Shown here piece after piece: positions 44,160-51,344 of a DNA stretch of 51,344 nucleotides. Source of the stretch: Collinsella sp. GTDB lineage: Bacteria > Actinomycetota > Coriobacteriia > Coriobacteriales > Coriobacteriaceae. A program made the translations under genes and the position numbers. Within the stretch, counting starts at the first letter, position 1. Each line of letters opens with the position of its first letter. The stretch is from contig JAHAAK010000015.1 in NCBI GenBank assembly GCA_018376905.1, forward strand, positions 1 through 51,344, given 5' to 3'. The notes beneath the pieces are model-generated. The model worked only from the letters and a program-made list of their open reading frames with translations, did not search any database and had not been told where the DNA came from.

Positions 44160-44192
44160 CCTACCAAAAAGGGACAGGCACCTTTGTGGTGG
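44160..44192 (+). repeat. GGGACAG hairpin element, copy 6
   Basis: CCTACCAAAAAGG (about 44160-44172 region) pairs imperfectly with CCTTTGTGGTGG; the centre reads GGGACAGGCA. It lies between the transporter promoter and the alternating array. Confidence 0.6.
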
Positions 44193-44226
44193 TTCTTGCA
44201 GATGTGGCGGCCTGCCTTGCTGCTTT

Positions 44227-44442
44227 GTCTCAATCTGTAACATCTGCAGCCGTTTTTGCCGAGTAACTGTTACAGATCGAGATTTTCTCTTCAGGGGGAT
44301 TCGAATGTCTCGATCTGTAACATCTGGACGGACAAAAGGTCTCTATCTGTTACAGATCGAGACAAAGGTCAGGGACTAAGACGTCTTGTCTAGATCTGTA
44401 ACAGTTAGACGGGAATTCGGGCCCTAGATGTTACAGATTGAG
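44227..44442. repeat. Array of six 15-bp sites in alternating orientation, 25-bp spacing
   Basis: Sites: TCTCAATCTGTAACA (44227-44241), TGTTACAGATCGAGA (44267-44281), TCTCGATCTGTAACA (44307-44321), TGTTACAGATCGAGA (44347-44361), TCTAGATCTGTAACA (44388-44402) and TGTTACAGATTGAGA (44428-44442). Gaps are 25, 25, 25, 26 and 25 bases with unrelated sequence. Even sites are the reverse complement of odd ones, so adjacent sites can form three hairpins or act as three pairs of protein-binding sites. It lies between the downstream end of dxs and the transporter promoter. No cas or transposase gene is near. Confidence 0.9.
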
Positions 44443-44462
44443 ATAATCGCGTCGCGAAAACA

Positions 44463-44501
44463 AAAACCTCCGCAGGGGGGTGCTTTCCTTGCGGAGGTTT
44501 T
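44463..44501. terminator. Terminator after dxs
   Basis: Perfect arms AAAACCTCCGCA (44463-44474) and TGCGGAGGTTTT (44490-44501) end just before the dxs stop codon region on the minus strand; A- and T-runs make it usable in both directions. Confidence 0.8.
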
Positions 44502-44502
44502 C

Positions 44503-46284
44503 TTACTCGTTGAGTAGTCTTGCGGCTTCGGCGGCCATGTTCTCGACCGTCATGCCGTTCTGCGCGAGCAGTTCGTTGGGGTCGTAGCGGTCGGGGAAGC
44601 CCTTGGCGATGCCGAAGGTGCGCGTGCGCACGGGCGTGCAGGCCAGGTAGCACGCCACGCGCTCGCCCCAGCCGCCGTCCAAGATGCCGTCCTCGAGGGT
44701 GACGACAACGCGATGCTCGGCGACAAGGCTGTCGAGGAACTTGCGGTCGAGCTCGGCTGCAAAGCGAGGGTTGACGAGCGTGGCCTCGATACCGTACTCG
44801 GCGGCCAAGCGGTTTGCCACGCGCTCACCCAGCTCAAAGAAATCGCCAAGCGCGAGCACGGCAACGTCGCGGCCCTGACGCACCACGTTGTAGCGAACGG
44901 CGCTGTAGTCGGTGTCTTCGGCGGGCGCAAGGTCGGGGCGGCTTACCAGGCCGATGCCCGGTACGCGGATTGCCACGGGATGCTCGCGGTGGTCGAGCGA
45001 CCAGCTCAGCATGGACAGATATTCCTCCATGCAGGCCGGCGCCAAGTAGTGCATGTTGGGAAGACCGCCCAGCATGGAAATATCAAAGAACGAGAGGTGC
45101 GTCTCGGATGTGGTGCCAAAGATCGACGCGCCAAATACCAGGATGGTTGCGGGGGCGTCGTTGAGGCACAGGTCGTGCCACAGCTCGTCGTAGGCGCGCT
45201 GCAAAAACGTGCCGTACACACCAAAGACTGGCTTGGCGCCCGAGCGGGCGAGCGCGGTGGCAAAGGTCACGGCGTGCTCCTCGGCAATGCCCACGTCAAC
45301 AAACTGCTTGCCTGCCGCGGCGCGAAGCTCGGGTGTAAAGCCCATGATGTAGGGCGTGGCGGCCGTGATGCCCACGACCTGCGGATCGTGCTCGATGGCG
45401 GCGCTGAGCGCCTCGCCCGTAATGTCGGCATAGGTGCGCGGCGCAGGCTCGCTCGGATGGCCCGGGCAGAGCTTGCGCCCAGTCGCCATGTCAAACGGAC
45501 CCACGTGGTGCCAGCGCTCGGGGTCGCTCTGGGCCGGCTCAAAGCCCTTGCCCTTGGCGGTCGAGATGTGCAGCACGATGGGGTGGTCGATGTCGCGCAG
45601 CTCTTGCAGCGTGTCGACCAGGGCCAACACGTCGTTGCCGGCGTCCAGATAGCGGTAGTCGAGTCCCAGCGCACGGAAAACGTTGCGCTCGGCCGTGCCG
45701 TTTGTGGCGCGCAGCTCGGCGAGATTGCGGTAGAGGCCGCCGTGGTTCTCGGCAATTGACTGGTCGTTATCGTTGACGATGATGATCAGGTTGCTGTCGA
45801 GATCGGCGGCATTGTCGAGACCCTCAAACGCCAAGCCGCCCGAAAGCGAGCCGTCGCCAATAACGGTAATGACGTTGTACGCATCGCCCGCTAGGTCGCG
45901 AGCATGCGCCAAGCCACAGCCTAGGCTCACGGACGTAGAAGTGTGGCCCATGGCAAACAGGTCGTGCTCGGACTCGTCGGGGTTGGCAAAGCCGGAGGCC
46001 TCGCCAAAACGATTCGGATCGATATAGGTATATGCGCGCCCGGTCAGCGCCTTGTGGGCGTAGGTCTGGTGCGACACGTCAAAGACGATCTTGTCGGTGG
46101 GGGAGTTGAACACGCGATGGAGCGCGACCGTGAGCTCAACGACGCCCAGGTTGGGGGCAACGTGTCCGCCGACGGCGGCGGAGCTTTCGAGGATGGCGTG
46201 GCGAATCTCGCCGCAGAGCAGCGGAAGCTCGGCGCGATCGAGAGCCTTGACGTCCTCGGGCGTTGTCGTTTGCGTAAGCAGCAT
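44503..46284 (-). CDS. dxs: 1-deoxy-D-xylulose-5-phosphate synthase family protein
   Basis: A 593-residue thiamine-diphosphate enzyme joining pyruvate and glyceraldehyde-3-phosphate in the methylerythritol phosphate pathway. It has VSHQTYAHKALTGR, the ThDP motif GDGSLSGGLAFEGLDN, the proton-relay region VDVGIAEEHAVTFA and the C-terminal transketolase domain. It is shorter than E. coli Dxs (620), and the usual PTHQGVFDLSYLRCIPNM region reads ETHLSFFDISMLGGLPNM, so it may belong to a divergent Dxs branch. No clear ribosome binding site lies directly before the ATG at 46284. No other MEP gene is in the window. Confidence 0.85.
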   Translation of the reverse strand: MLLTQTTTPEDVKALDRAELPLLCGEIRHAILESSAAVGGHVAPNLGVVELTVALHRVFNSPTDKIVFDVSHQTYAHKALTGRAYTYIDPNRFGEASGFANPDESEHDLFAMGHTSTSVSLGCGLAHARDLAGDAYNVITVIGDGSLSGGLAFEGLDNAADLDSNLIIIVNDNDQSIAENHGGLYRNLAELRATNGTAERNVFRALGLDYRYLDAGNDVLALVDTLQELRDIDHPIVLHISTAKGKGFEPAQSDPERWHHVGPFDMATGRKLCPGHPSEPAPRTYADITGEALSAAIEHDPQVVGITAATPYIMGFTPELRAAAGKQFVDVGIAEEHAVTFATALARSGAKPVFGVYGTFLQRAYDELWHDLCLNDAPATILVFGASIFGTTSETHLSFFDISMLGGLPNMHYLAPACMEEYLSMLSWSLDHREHPVAIRVPGIGLVSRPDLAPAEDTDYSAVRYNVVRQGRDVAVLALGDFFELGERVANRLAAEYGIEATLVNPRFAAELDRKFLDSLVAEHRVVVTLEDGILDGGWGERVACYLACTPVRTRTFGIAKGFPDRYDPNELLAQNGMTVENMAAEAARLLNE

Positions 46285-46512
46285 CGTTGTTGGTTACTCC
46301 ATGCGAATCGAGCGCCGGCACTCCCTCGGCCGGCACAATTGCACAAGACAGTCTCGCACATTTTGACGTTTGATATGTGACGGCGGCGCGGTAATTCGAC
46401 AACTGGTGGGGCAAAACGTTTTGTCCGATGCCATACTGGTAGGTTCCATGATGATTTTATTGATAGTGTGCCGGCAATAGCTCGCCGCCGTGAGCCGCTG
46501 GAAGGAGGCCAC

Positions 46513-47046
46513 ATGTCAGAAACCGCTCGTGCCGAGAGAATCGCGCGCGAAGTTGACCGTGCCGCCCGCCAGCTGGCCCAAGCGGGGCGTTTGGACCTGA
46601 CGCGGGAGTTTATCCAGCACGGCGATGTGACGGTGTACGCGCATGTGACCTCGGTGGCACGGGCGAGCCTGTCCTTTGCCGAGCGCTTGGACCGTGTTGG
46701 CGTTTCGGTCGATCGTGCCTCGCTGCTGCGTGGGGCCTTGCTGCACGATTACTTTCTCTACGATTGGCATGACCCCGACCCAAGCCATCGGCTGCATGGG
46801 TTTCGGCATCCGTTTTTTGCCCTGGCGCGTGCCGAGGAAGATTTTGAGCTAACGCCTCGCGAGCGGAATATTATCACGCGTCATATGTTTCCGCTGGTAC
46901 CGGTTCCGCCGACGTGTCGTGAGGCCTGGATTGTGTGTATGGCGGATAAGTGGTGCGCGCTGTGCGAGACAGTTGCCGGCCGTCTGCCGCGCAGGGGCTG
47001 CACAGATGATTTGAACGAAGGCTCGAGCGAGAAGAGGAGAGGGTAG
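46513..47046 (+). CDS. HD-domain phosphohydrolase family protein
   Basis: A 177-residue HD protein. Candidate metal ligands are H44, H78 and D79 (LLHDYFLYDWH), with later HGFRHPFFA and ITRHMFP. This group, sometimes annotated as predicted HD phosphohydrolase, has no settled substrate. GGAAGGAGG precedes the ATG at 46513. Its stop lies 3 bases before the next start, so the two are an operon. Confidence 0.82.
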   Translation: MSETARAERIAREVDRAARQLAQAGRLDLTREFIQHGDVTVYAHVTSVARASLSFAERLDRVGVSVDRASLLRGALLHDYFLYDWHDPDPSHRLHGFRHPFFALARAEEDFELTPRERNIITRHMFPLVPVPPTCREAWIVCMADKWCALCETVAGRLPRRGCTDDLNEGSSEKRRG

Positions 47047-47049
47047 ACG

Positions 47050-48069
47050 GTGGGAACCGCGATCGACATGGCATTTGACGGCGCGACACTTGCCGCCTGC
47101 CCGCTTTCGGCGCTGGTACTCTCGTTTGCCTTCTACGGATTTTGCGGCTGGGCGTGGGAGTCGACGGTTTGCGCCATGCTCAACCACGGGCGCTTTGCCA
47201 ACAGCGGCTTTTTGCTGGGACCGTGCTGCCCCATCTACGGCGCGGGCGGCATTGCCTGTTGGCTGCTGCTTCGCGGCATCCCGGATGCCTCGAGCCAGTT
47301 TGTCGCCGCGGCACTCGTGTGCAGCGTGATCGAATACAGCGTGGGCGTGCTGCTCGAAAAAACGACCGGCGCGCGGTTTTGGGACTATTCTCACTTGCCG
47401 TTTAACCTGCATGGACGCATTTGCCTGTACTGGGCCTGCGCGTTTGGCCTGGGTGCGCTGTGCATTTGCCGTTTAGTGGAGCCGGCATTGCTGGGGCTGC
47501 TTGGCCATCTGCCGGTGCTGATTGTGCGGCTGTCCGCCTTTATCGTTGCGGTCGCGATGATGGTCGATGCGGCGTGCTCGTTGGCCAGCTGGCGCCGCCT
47601 GTCCGATGAGCTGGAGCGCGTCCGGGCCGACCTTGCCGACCGCATCAACGAGTCGCTTGCCGATGCCTCGGACTCAATGCTCGAACGTATTCCCGATTCG
47701 GCGATCGACTCGGTGGCGCAGACGCATATCCGCGGTCGCGCCGTTAACGCGTGGCTGGCCGAGCTGGGTGACGCCGCGCTTGATGCCCTGCGTGAGAAGG
47801 CTTCGATGCCGACGTTTATCTCGGATGGTGCTCGCGGCCTGGCGCTCGCTGCCCGCCGCGTGGCCGATGCCGCGCCGAGCATGCCGCGTCCGTCGCTCAG
47901 TCGTCGCCTTGCCGGTAAGCGCATAAGCCGTCCGGTGCCGAGCGTGTCACTCAGCCGCCGCGACCTACGCTTCTTTAACGCCTTCCCGCGTCTGCGCATC
48001 AATCGCTACGAGGGCGTCATCCGAGCTACCGACCTCCGCGACCGAGCCCGCGAGCTGTTCCGGCGCTAG
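47050..48069 (+). CDS. Putative ABC-transporter type IV (PF06541-like) membrane protein
   Basis: A 339-residue protein with about five spans in its first 180 residues and a long, basic cytoplasmic tail. The motifs FCGWAWEST, NSGFLLGPCCPIYG and WDYSHLPFNLHGRI are those of the family called putative ABC-transporter type IV (CmpB-like), whose function is not established. The tail (about 180-339) is Ala- and Arg-rich and not part of the family core. The GTG start at 47050 follows AGAGGAGAGG at close spacing in the end of the HD gene. The pairing of HD and this membrane protein recurs in related genomes as far as I recall. Confidence 0.8.
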   Translation: MGTAIDMAFDGATLAACPLSALVLSFAFYGFCGWAWESTVCAMLNHGRFANSGFLLGPCCPIYGAGGIACWLLLRGIPDASSQFVAAALVCSVIEYSVGVLLEKTTGARFWDYSHLPFNLHGRICLYWACAFGLGALCICRLVEPALLGLLGHLPVLIVRLSAFIVAVAMMVDAACSLASWRRLSDELERVRADLADRINESLADASDSMLERIPDSAIDSVAQTHIRGRAVNAWLAELGDAALDALREKASMPTFISDGARGLALAARRVADAAPSMPRPSLSRRLAGKRISRPVPSVSLSRRDLRFFNAFPRLRINRYEGVIRATDLRDRARELFRR

Positions 48070-48102
48070 CCAGAGCGGGGCCAAGCGCGCCCTTCTCGTT
48101 CG

Positions 48103-48165
48103 CACGTTTCCCGTTCGTTTCGCGTCCGTTGCCGCGCCGTTTCCAAGATTGCGGCACCGTTTCCA
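48103..48165 (+). promoter_or_regulatory. Repeated GTTTCC motif upstream of amt
   Basis: CCGTTTCCA occurs at 48137-48145 and 48157-48165, exactly 20 bases apart (two helical turns), with a weaker ACGTTTCCC at 48104-48112. The spacing on one helix face suits a transcription factor such as a nitrogen regulator. No factor is identified. Confidence 0.35.
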
Positions 48166-48267
48166 TTCGACAACGCAGCGTTTAACAACGCCGTATCTGG
48201 TCTACACCAGTTGCCCCTCGGCCGCATTATGGGCGCCGACAACGTTCATGCGATCAAGGGGGAGCGA

Positions 48268-49545
48268 ATGTACGATACGGGATCGACAACGTTTATGCTC
48301 ATCTGCACCATGCTCGTGTTTTTAATGACACCGGGTCTGGCGTTTTTCTATGGCGGCCTGTCCAGGCGCAAAAATGTCATCAACACCATGCTCATGTGCT
48401 TTGGCGCCATTGGCCTGGTTGGTGTGCTGTGGATTGTTGCCGGCTGGTCGCTGGCCTACGGCGGCGACGGTTCCAGCCCGTTTATTGGAGGCCTTGACCA
48501 GCTGCTGTGCCTGCCGGTGCTCAACCAGGTGCTGCAGGCGGCCGAGGGCAATGCCGCGGACGGTGCCGTCTACCCTCAGATCATTAACATCGCCTTCCAG
48601 ATGGCGTTTGCCATGATCACGGCCGCTATCGTCACGGGCAGCCTGGCCGGCCGCGTTAAGTTTGGTGCCATGACGGCCTTCCTGGGCATTTGGCTGCTCG
48701 TGGTCTATGCGCCACTCGCCCACATGGTCTGGGGCGGCGAGGGCTCCTTTATCGGCGACATGATCGGCGCGCTCGACTTTGCCGGCGGCGACGTAGTACA
48801 CATTTCGTCCGGTCTCACGGGCCTGATTCTTTGCTTAATGCTTGGCCGTCGTCGCGGCTTTGGCATGGTGAGCTATCGCCCGCATAACGTGCCGTTTGTG
48901 GCGTTGGGCGCCGGGCTGCTTTGGTTTGGCTGGTTTGGCTTTAACGGCGGCAGCGAGTTTAAGGCCGACGCCGTGGCGGCGCTTGCCATCCTCAACACCG
49001 TGACGGCCAGCGCGGCGGGCATGGTCTCGTGGCTTGCCGTCGAGCGCGTGCACACCGGTCGCCCCACGCTGGTGGGCGCCAGCACCGGTCTGGTTGCGGG
49101 CCTTGTGGTGGTCACGCCCGGCGCGGGCTTTGTCGAGCCGTGGGCAGCGCTGGTTATGGGCCTGATCGTGTCGCCCGTCTGCTACTTGGCCATCAGCCAT
49201 CTTAAGACCAAGTTCGGCTACGACGATGCGCTCGACGCGTTCGGTTGCCACGGCATCGGCGGCATTTTGGGTGGCGTGCTCACAGGCCTGTTCTGCGTGC
49301 CGGAGCTTTCGTGGACCGGTAAGGGCGGCCTGTTCTACACGGGCGACGTGTCACTGCTCGTCTCGCAGATTCTGGGTATTGTGGTGACGGTCGTTATCGT
49401 GCTGGTGCTCGACTTGGTAATCGCCGCGATGGTCAAGGTGCTGTTCCACGGCAGCCTGCGCGTGGACGAGGCCGACGAGGCGCTGGGCCTGGACGCGAGC
49501 CAGCACGGAGAAAGTGCATACCCCTCCTTCTCCGGACTCGATTAG
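48268..49545 (+). CDS. amt: Ammonium transporter
   Basis: A 425-residue Amt/MEP channel that moves ammonium across the inner membrane. About eleven spans are visible, with family motifs FFYGGLSRRKN, the conserved Asp in GALDFAGG, the first pore His in DVVHISSGLTG and the second in GCHGIGGI. ATG 48268 follows AAGGGGGAG; an upstream ATG at 48211 would add residues before the first span. The PII gene follows, the usual Amt-PII pair. Confidence 0.95.
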   Translation: MYDTGSTTFMLICTMLVFLMTPGLAFFYGGLSRRKNVINTMLMCFGAIGLVGVLWIVAGWSLAYGGDGSSPFIGGLDQLLCLPVLNQVLQAAEGNAADGAVYPQIINIAFQMAFAMITAAIVTGSLAGRVKFGAMTAFLGIWLLVVYAPLAHMVWGGEGSFIGDMIGALDFAGGDVVHISSGLTGLILCLMLGRRRGFGMVSYRPHNVPFVALGAGLLWFGWFGFNGGSEFKADAVAALAILNTVTASAAGMVSWLAVERVHTGRPTLVGASTGLVAGLVVVTPGAGFVEPWAALVMGLIVSPVCYLAISHLKTKFGYDDALDAFGCHGIGGILGGVLTGLFCVPELSWTGKGGLFYTGDVSLLVSQILGIVVTVVIVLVLDLVIAAMVKVLFHGSLRVDEADEALGLDASQHGESAYPSFSGLD

Positions 49546-49555
49546 CAGCACGGCT

Positions 49556-49647
49556 TTCCCAGGCACCCGACCTTGCCCCTCAAACCGTCGCTTGCGTACC
49601 GAAGTACGCGGCGCTCCTCTTTCGGGGCAATCTCGGGCACCTGGAAA
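49556..49647 (+). repeat. Large nested hairpin between amt and glnB
   Basis: Outer arms 49556-49579 and 49624-49647 (TTGCCCC/GGGGCAA and CCGA/TCGG blocks, TTCCCAGG/CCTGGAAA ends) pair with a few mismatches; an inner stem GCGTAC/GTACGC with GAA loop lies at 49592-49609. It resembles the nested elements elsewhere but lacks GTCCTC and TGCGG. It may be a partial terminator that separates amt from glnB expression. Confidence 0.65.
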
Positions 49648-49701
49648 ACCCGTGCCATGTGAAGGAAAATTCATTTCTTTTATTGAAGAGAGGAATTCAC
49701 T

Positions 49702-50040
49702 ATGAAGAAGATTACGGCGATCGTTCGTGCTGAGAAACTTGAGGTTCTTAAGGACGCGCTGTTTGCTGCCGATGTTCGCGGCATGACGATTAACCAGGTC
49801 CAGGGCTGCGGTGCGCAGCACGGCTGGAAGGAGTACGTGCGCGGCAACGAGCTGCTCGTCAATACGATTCCAAAGGTGCAGTTCACCCTTATCTGTGCCG
49901 ATGAGCATGTTGACGGTATTGTAGACATCATTTGCAACGCCGCACGCACCGGCGCCGTCGGTGACGGCAAGATCTGGGTCGAGCCGGTCGAAGAAGTCAT
50001 CCGCATCCGCACCGGCGAACACGGCCCCGCCGCGGTGTAG
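49702..50040 (+). CDS. glnB: PII nitrogen regulatory protein
   Basis: A 112-residue PII protein that senses ATP/ADP and 2-oxoglutarate and plugs Amt channels. It starts MKKITAIVR, has the B-loop TGAVGDGKIWV and the C-terminal RIRTGEHG. In the T-loop (about 36-55, GCGAQHGWKEYVRGNELLVN) position 51, normally the uridylylated or adenylylated Tyr, is Leu; a Tyr occurs at 45 instead. It is therefore probably not modified at the usual site. GAAGAGAGGA lies before the ATG. It follows amt across a large hairpin. Confidence 0.95.
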   Translation: MKKITAIVRAEKLEVLKDALFAADVRGMTINQVQGCGAQHGWKEYVRGNELLVNTIPKVQFTLICADEHVDGIVDIICNAARTGAVGDGKIWVEPVEEVIRIRTGEHGPAAV

Positions 50041-50056
50041 GACAATCTTTCGCCTG

Positions 50057-50086
50057 ACGGGCGTGCCTCTCTTGGGGCACGCCCGT
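50057..50086 (+). terminator. Terminator after glnB
   Basis: Perfect 11-bp arms ACGGGCGTGCC and GGCACGCCCGT flank TCTCTTGG, followed by TCTCGTCT. Confidence 0.75.
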
Positions 50087-50121
50087 TCTCGTCTACAATA
50101 TCGTGCAGACGAAGGAGAGGC

Positions 50122-50985
50122 ATGCCCATGATCAAGATGTTTGCGAGTGACTTAGACGGAACGCTGCTAAACGCCCTACACGAGGCAGATGGGACCATCC
50201 GCCATGCCATTCGCGAGCTGACCGAGGCTGGCTTGCATGTGGTTCCCGCGACCGGGCGCTCGACGTTGCCAATCGGCGAGCATGGCTTTACAGGGCTGGC
50301 GCTCGATGCCTGCTGCTCTAACGGCTCCATCGTGCGCGACGGTCATGGCGAGGTGCTCAAAACCTGGACCATCGACCCGCAGGTTACCGAGGAGCTGCTC
50401 AAGGCGTTCCCGGACATTTGCTTTGATTGCTCCACGCCCGATGGCATGTACTCGAGCGGTTCGTTCGAGATGCATCAGGCGGGCTTTAAAAAGGACAGCC
50501 CTATCAAGCGCGTCGTGATGCGCGGCATGCGTGCACGTGGCGGGTATCACGAGGAGCAGTATTTCGACCAGTCGATCGGTGACATCCTGCGCCACGATGT
50601 GTGCAAGATCAACTGCCGCGTGACCTCGCCCGAGCTGGAGCGCGACCTTAAGGCATATTTGGCCGAGCGATCGGACCGCGTGGTCAACGCGCCGTTCGAT
50701 CCGGTGATGTTCGAGATCACGGACGTGGCGTGCAACAAGGGCGAGAGCGTGGCCTGGCTGGCGGGCTACTACGGTATTGCCGAGGACGAGGTCGCGGTCT
50801 ACGGCGACGGCGGCAACGACATTGCCATGCTCAAGCGTTTCCGCCACAGCTACGCGACCAAAAACGCTAGCGATGCAGCGAAGGCCGCCGCGAGTGCGAC
50901 CATCGGCAGCTGCATGACCCACGCCGTTCCCAAGCACATGCTCGCCACCATGCACAAGCAAAATTCCTGCACCGTAATCGAATAA
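50122..50985 (+). CDS. HAD-superfamily Cof-type phosphatase
   Basis: A 287-residue haloacid dehalogenase-like hydrolase of the Cof/IIB type, usually a sugar-phosphate or nucleotide phosphatase. Motif I is DLDGTLL (10-16), motif II the Thr in PATGRS, motif III the Lys in ACNKGESV, and motif IV GDGGNDIAML. A C2B cap lies between. AAGGAG precedes ATG 50122; a second ATG two codons later is also possible. Substrate unknown. Confidence 0.9.
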   Translation: MPMIKMFASDLDGTLLNALHEADGTIRHAIRELTEAGLHVVPATGRSTLPIGEHGFTGLALDACCSNGSIVRDGHGEVLKTWTIDPQVTEELLKAFPDICFDCSTPDGMYSSGSFEMHQAGFKKDSPIKRVVMRGMRARGGYHEEQYFDQSIGDILRHDVCKINCRVTSPELERDLKAYLAERSDRVVNAPFDPVMFEITDVACNKGESVAWLAGYYGIAEDEVAVYGDGGNDIAMLKRFRHSYATKNASDAAKAAASATIGSCMTHAVPKHMLATMHKQNSCTVIE

Positions 50986-51014
50986 TGTGACAAAGGGACA
51001 GCCCCTTTGTCACA
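50986..51014. repeat. GGGACAG hairpin element, copy 7
   Basis: Perfect arms TGTGACAAAGG (50986-50996) and CCTTTGTCACA (51004-51014) enclose GACAGCC, so the loop junction reads GGGACAG. Arms differ completely from the other copies. It begins one base after the stop of the HAD gene and may act as its terminator. Confidence 0.75.
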
Positions 51015-51071
51015 GGTGACGCTGGTCTCTTGAAATACGAACAAACATTCGCATATCTAACTGCGCTTTGA

Positions 51072-51133
51072 TAGAATTGATACTGTTGGCGGCAGTTCCA
51101 TGTGCCGGGCAACGCCCTCCATCTGATGGGAGG
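51072..51133 (+). promoter_or_regulatory. Promoter and SD-sequestering leader of the small peptide gene
   Basis: A -10-like TAGAAT (51072-51077, with upstream TGA) is followed by a short leader. CCTCC (51116-51120) can pair with GGAGG (51129-51133), which is the ribosome binding site of the peptide gene. Translation would then be low until the hairpin opens, as in type I toxin mRNAs. Confidence 0.5.
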
Positions 51134-51141
51134 TGATGCCC

Positions 51142-51258
51142 ATGACCGATTTGATTGATTTCGTGAGACTTCTGACCGCTTTGGTCTCGTTCTCCACGGC
51201 GCTCGTCGGGCTTTCCGAGGCACTCAAGCAACGTTCGAAGCAACGTAAGACGATATGA
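51142..51258 (+). CDS. 38-residue membrane peptide, candidate type I toxin
   Basis: The peptide has an N-terminal MTDLIDFVRLL, one amphipathic-hydrophobic segment (about 4-26, LLTALVSFSTALVGL) and a basic tail ending KQRSKQRKTI. This form is that of small membrane toxins such as TxpA/Fst or holin-like toxins (Hol_Tox). GGGAGG lies about 8 bases before this ATG; ATG 51136 would be too close. A long hairpin follows the stop. I see no certain antisense RNA promoter, so the toxin role is inference. It could instead be a short regulatory membrane peptide. Confidence 0.55.
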   Translation: MTDLIDFVRLLTALVSFSTALVGLSEALKQRSKQRKTI

Positions 51259-51259
51259 G

Positions 51260-51330
51260 AAAGCCATTTGGGCCGCCTCCCCCCGCGGCGCAGCTTCTTT
51301 CCGCGGGCTCGGGATGCCACAATGGGCTTT
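51260..51330 (+). terminator. Nested hairpin after the small peptide gene
   Basis: AAAGCCATTT (51260-51269) pairs with AATGGGCTTT (51321-51330) with a one-base bulge; an inner stem CCCGCGG/CCGCGGG (51282-51288, 51301-51307) lies within. It begins right after the stop codon. The window ends 14 bases later. Confidence 0.6.
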
Positions 51331-51344
51331 GAGTATCGGCCCGT

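Noticed and set aside
44227..44442. CRISPR array
   Set aside because: Repeats are only 15 bp, alternate in orientation, vary in sequence, and no cas gene is present.

Overview
The window looks like chromosome from a GC-rich, fermentative gut actinobacterium. I infer a member of the Coriobacteriia, most likely Collinsella or a close relative. The basis is the GC-rich codon use, strong AGGAG-type ribosome binding sites, pyruvate formate-lyase fermentation, a sucrose PTS, a Tat-type lipoprotein and a Streptomyces-like lysine-bearing phosphofructokinase. This is inference from gene content; no rRNA or tRNA is present to confirm it.

Layout. 1-885: the 3' part of a 2-keto-3-deoxygluconate permease joined to unrelated sequence. 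1352-3740: a pyruvate formate-lyase split into a large subunit and a separate 83-residue glycyl-radical subunit; the activase lies at 10965-11783. 4041-9659: a sucrose/fructoside locus (LacI-type repressor, atypical GH32, PTS EIIBC, sucrose-6-phosphate hydrolase) with four matching operator-like sites. 9936-14614: DegV protein, PflA, beta-lactamase-like protein, MTA/SAH nucleosidase and the EngB GTPase. 14645-16055: a DUF3990/XRE pair behind a perfect palindrome, a probable toxin-antitoxin module. 16342-21634: thrB and thrC on the minus strand, diverging from lysC and asd on the plus strand. 22274-24289: ogt, decayed ClC and Abi_2 genes, and a GyrI-like protein. 24560-28032: ABC exporter ATPase plus FtsX-type permease. 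29073-37180: pfkA, an anchored Ntn hydrolase, M18 aminopeptidase, 2-hydroxyacid dehydrogenase, SEC-C methionine aminopeptidase, radical SAM protein and an interrupted alpha/beta hydrolase. 37383-39643: a PAS/GGDEF/REC/HD-GYP protein with an Hpt partner. 39755-44043: class I amidotransferase and a polar amino-acid ABC transporter. 44503-51258: dxs, HD protein, ABC-transporter-type-IV-like membrane protein, amt-glnB, a HAD phosphatase and a 38-residue toxin-like peptide.

The gene content is mostly housekeeping; the unusual biology lies in two places. First, pyruvate formate-lyase is encoded as two polypeptides, so the radical domain must act in trans. Second, the intergenic spaces carry several families of palindromic elements. 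Their arms differ between copies but stay self-complementary, while the loops or internal bulges are conserved. They include four nested hairpins with a covarying four-base helix, at least six hairpins carrying GGGACAG in the loop or junction, two hairpins with GTTGCGGTG arms, a 182-bp element with perfect 32-bp inverted ends, and an array of six 15-bp sites in alternating orientation at almost exactly 40-bp period (44227-44442).

I saw no tRNA, rRNA, CRISPR array or intact transposase gene.
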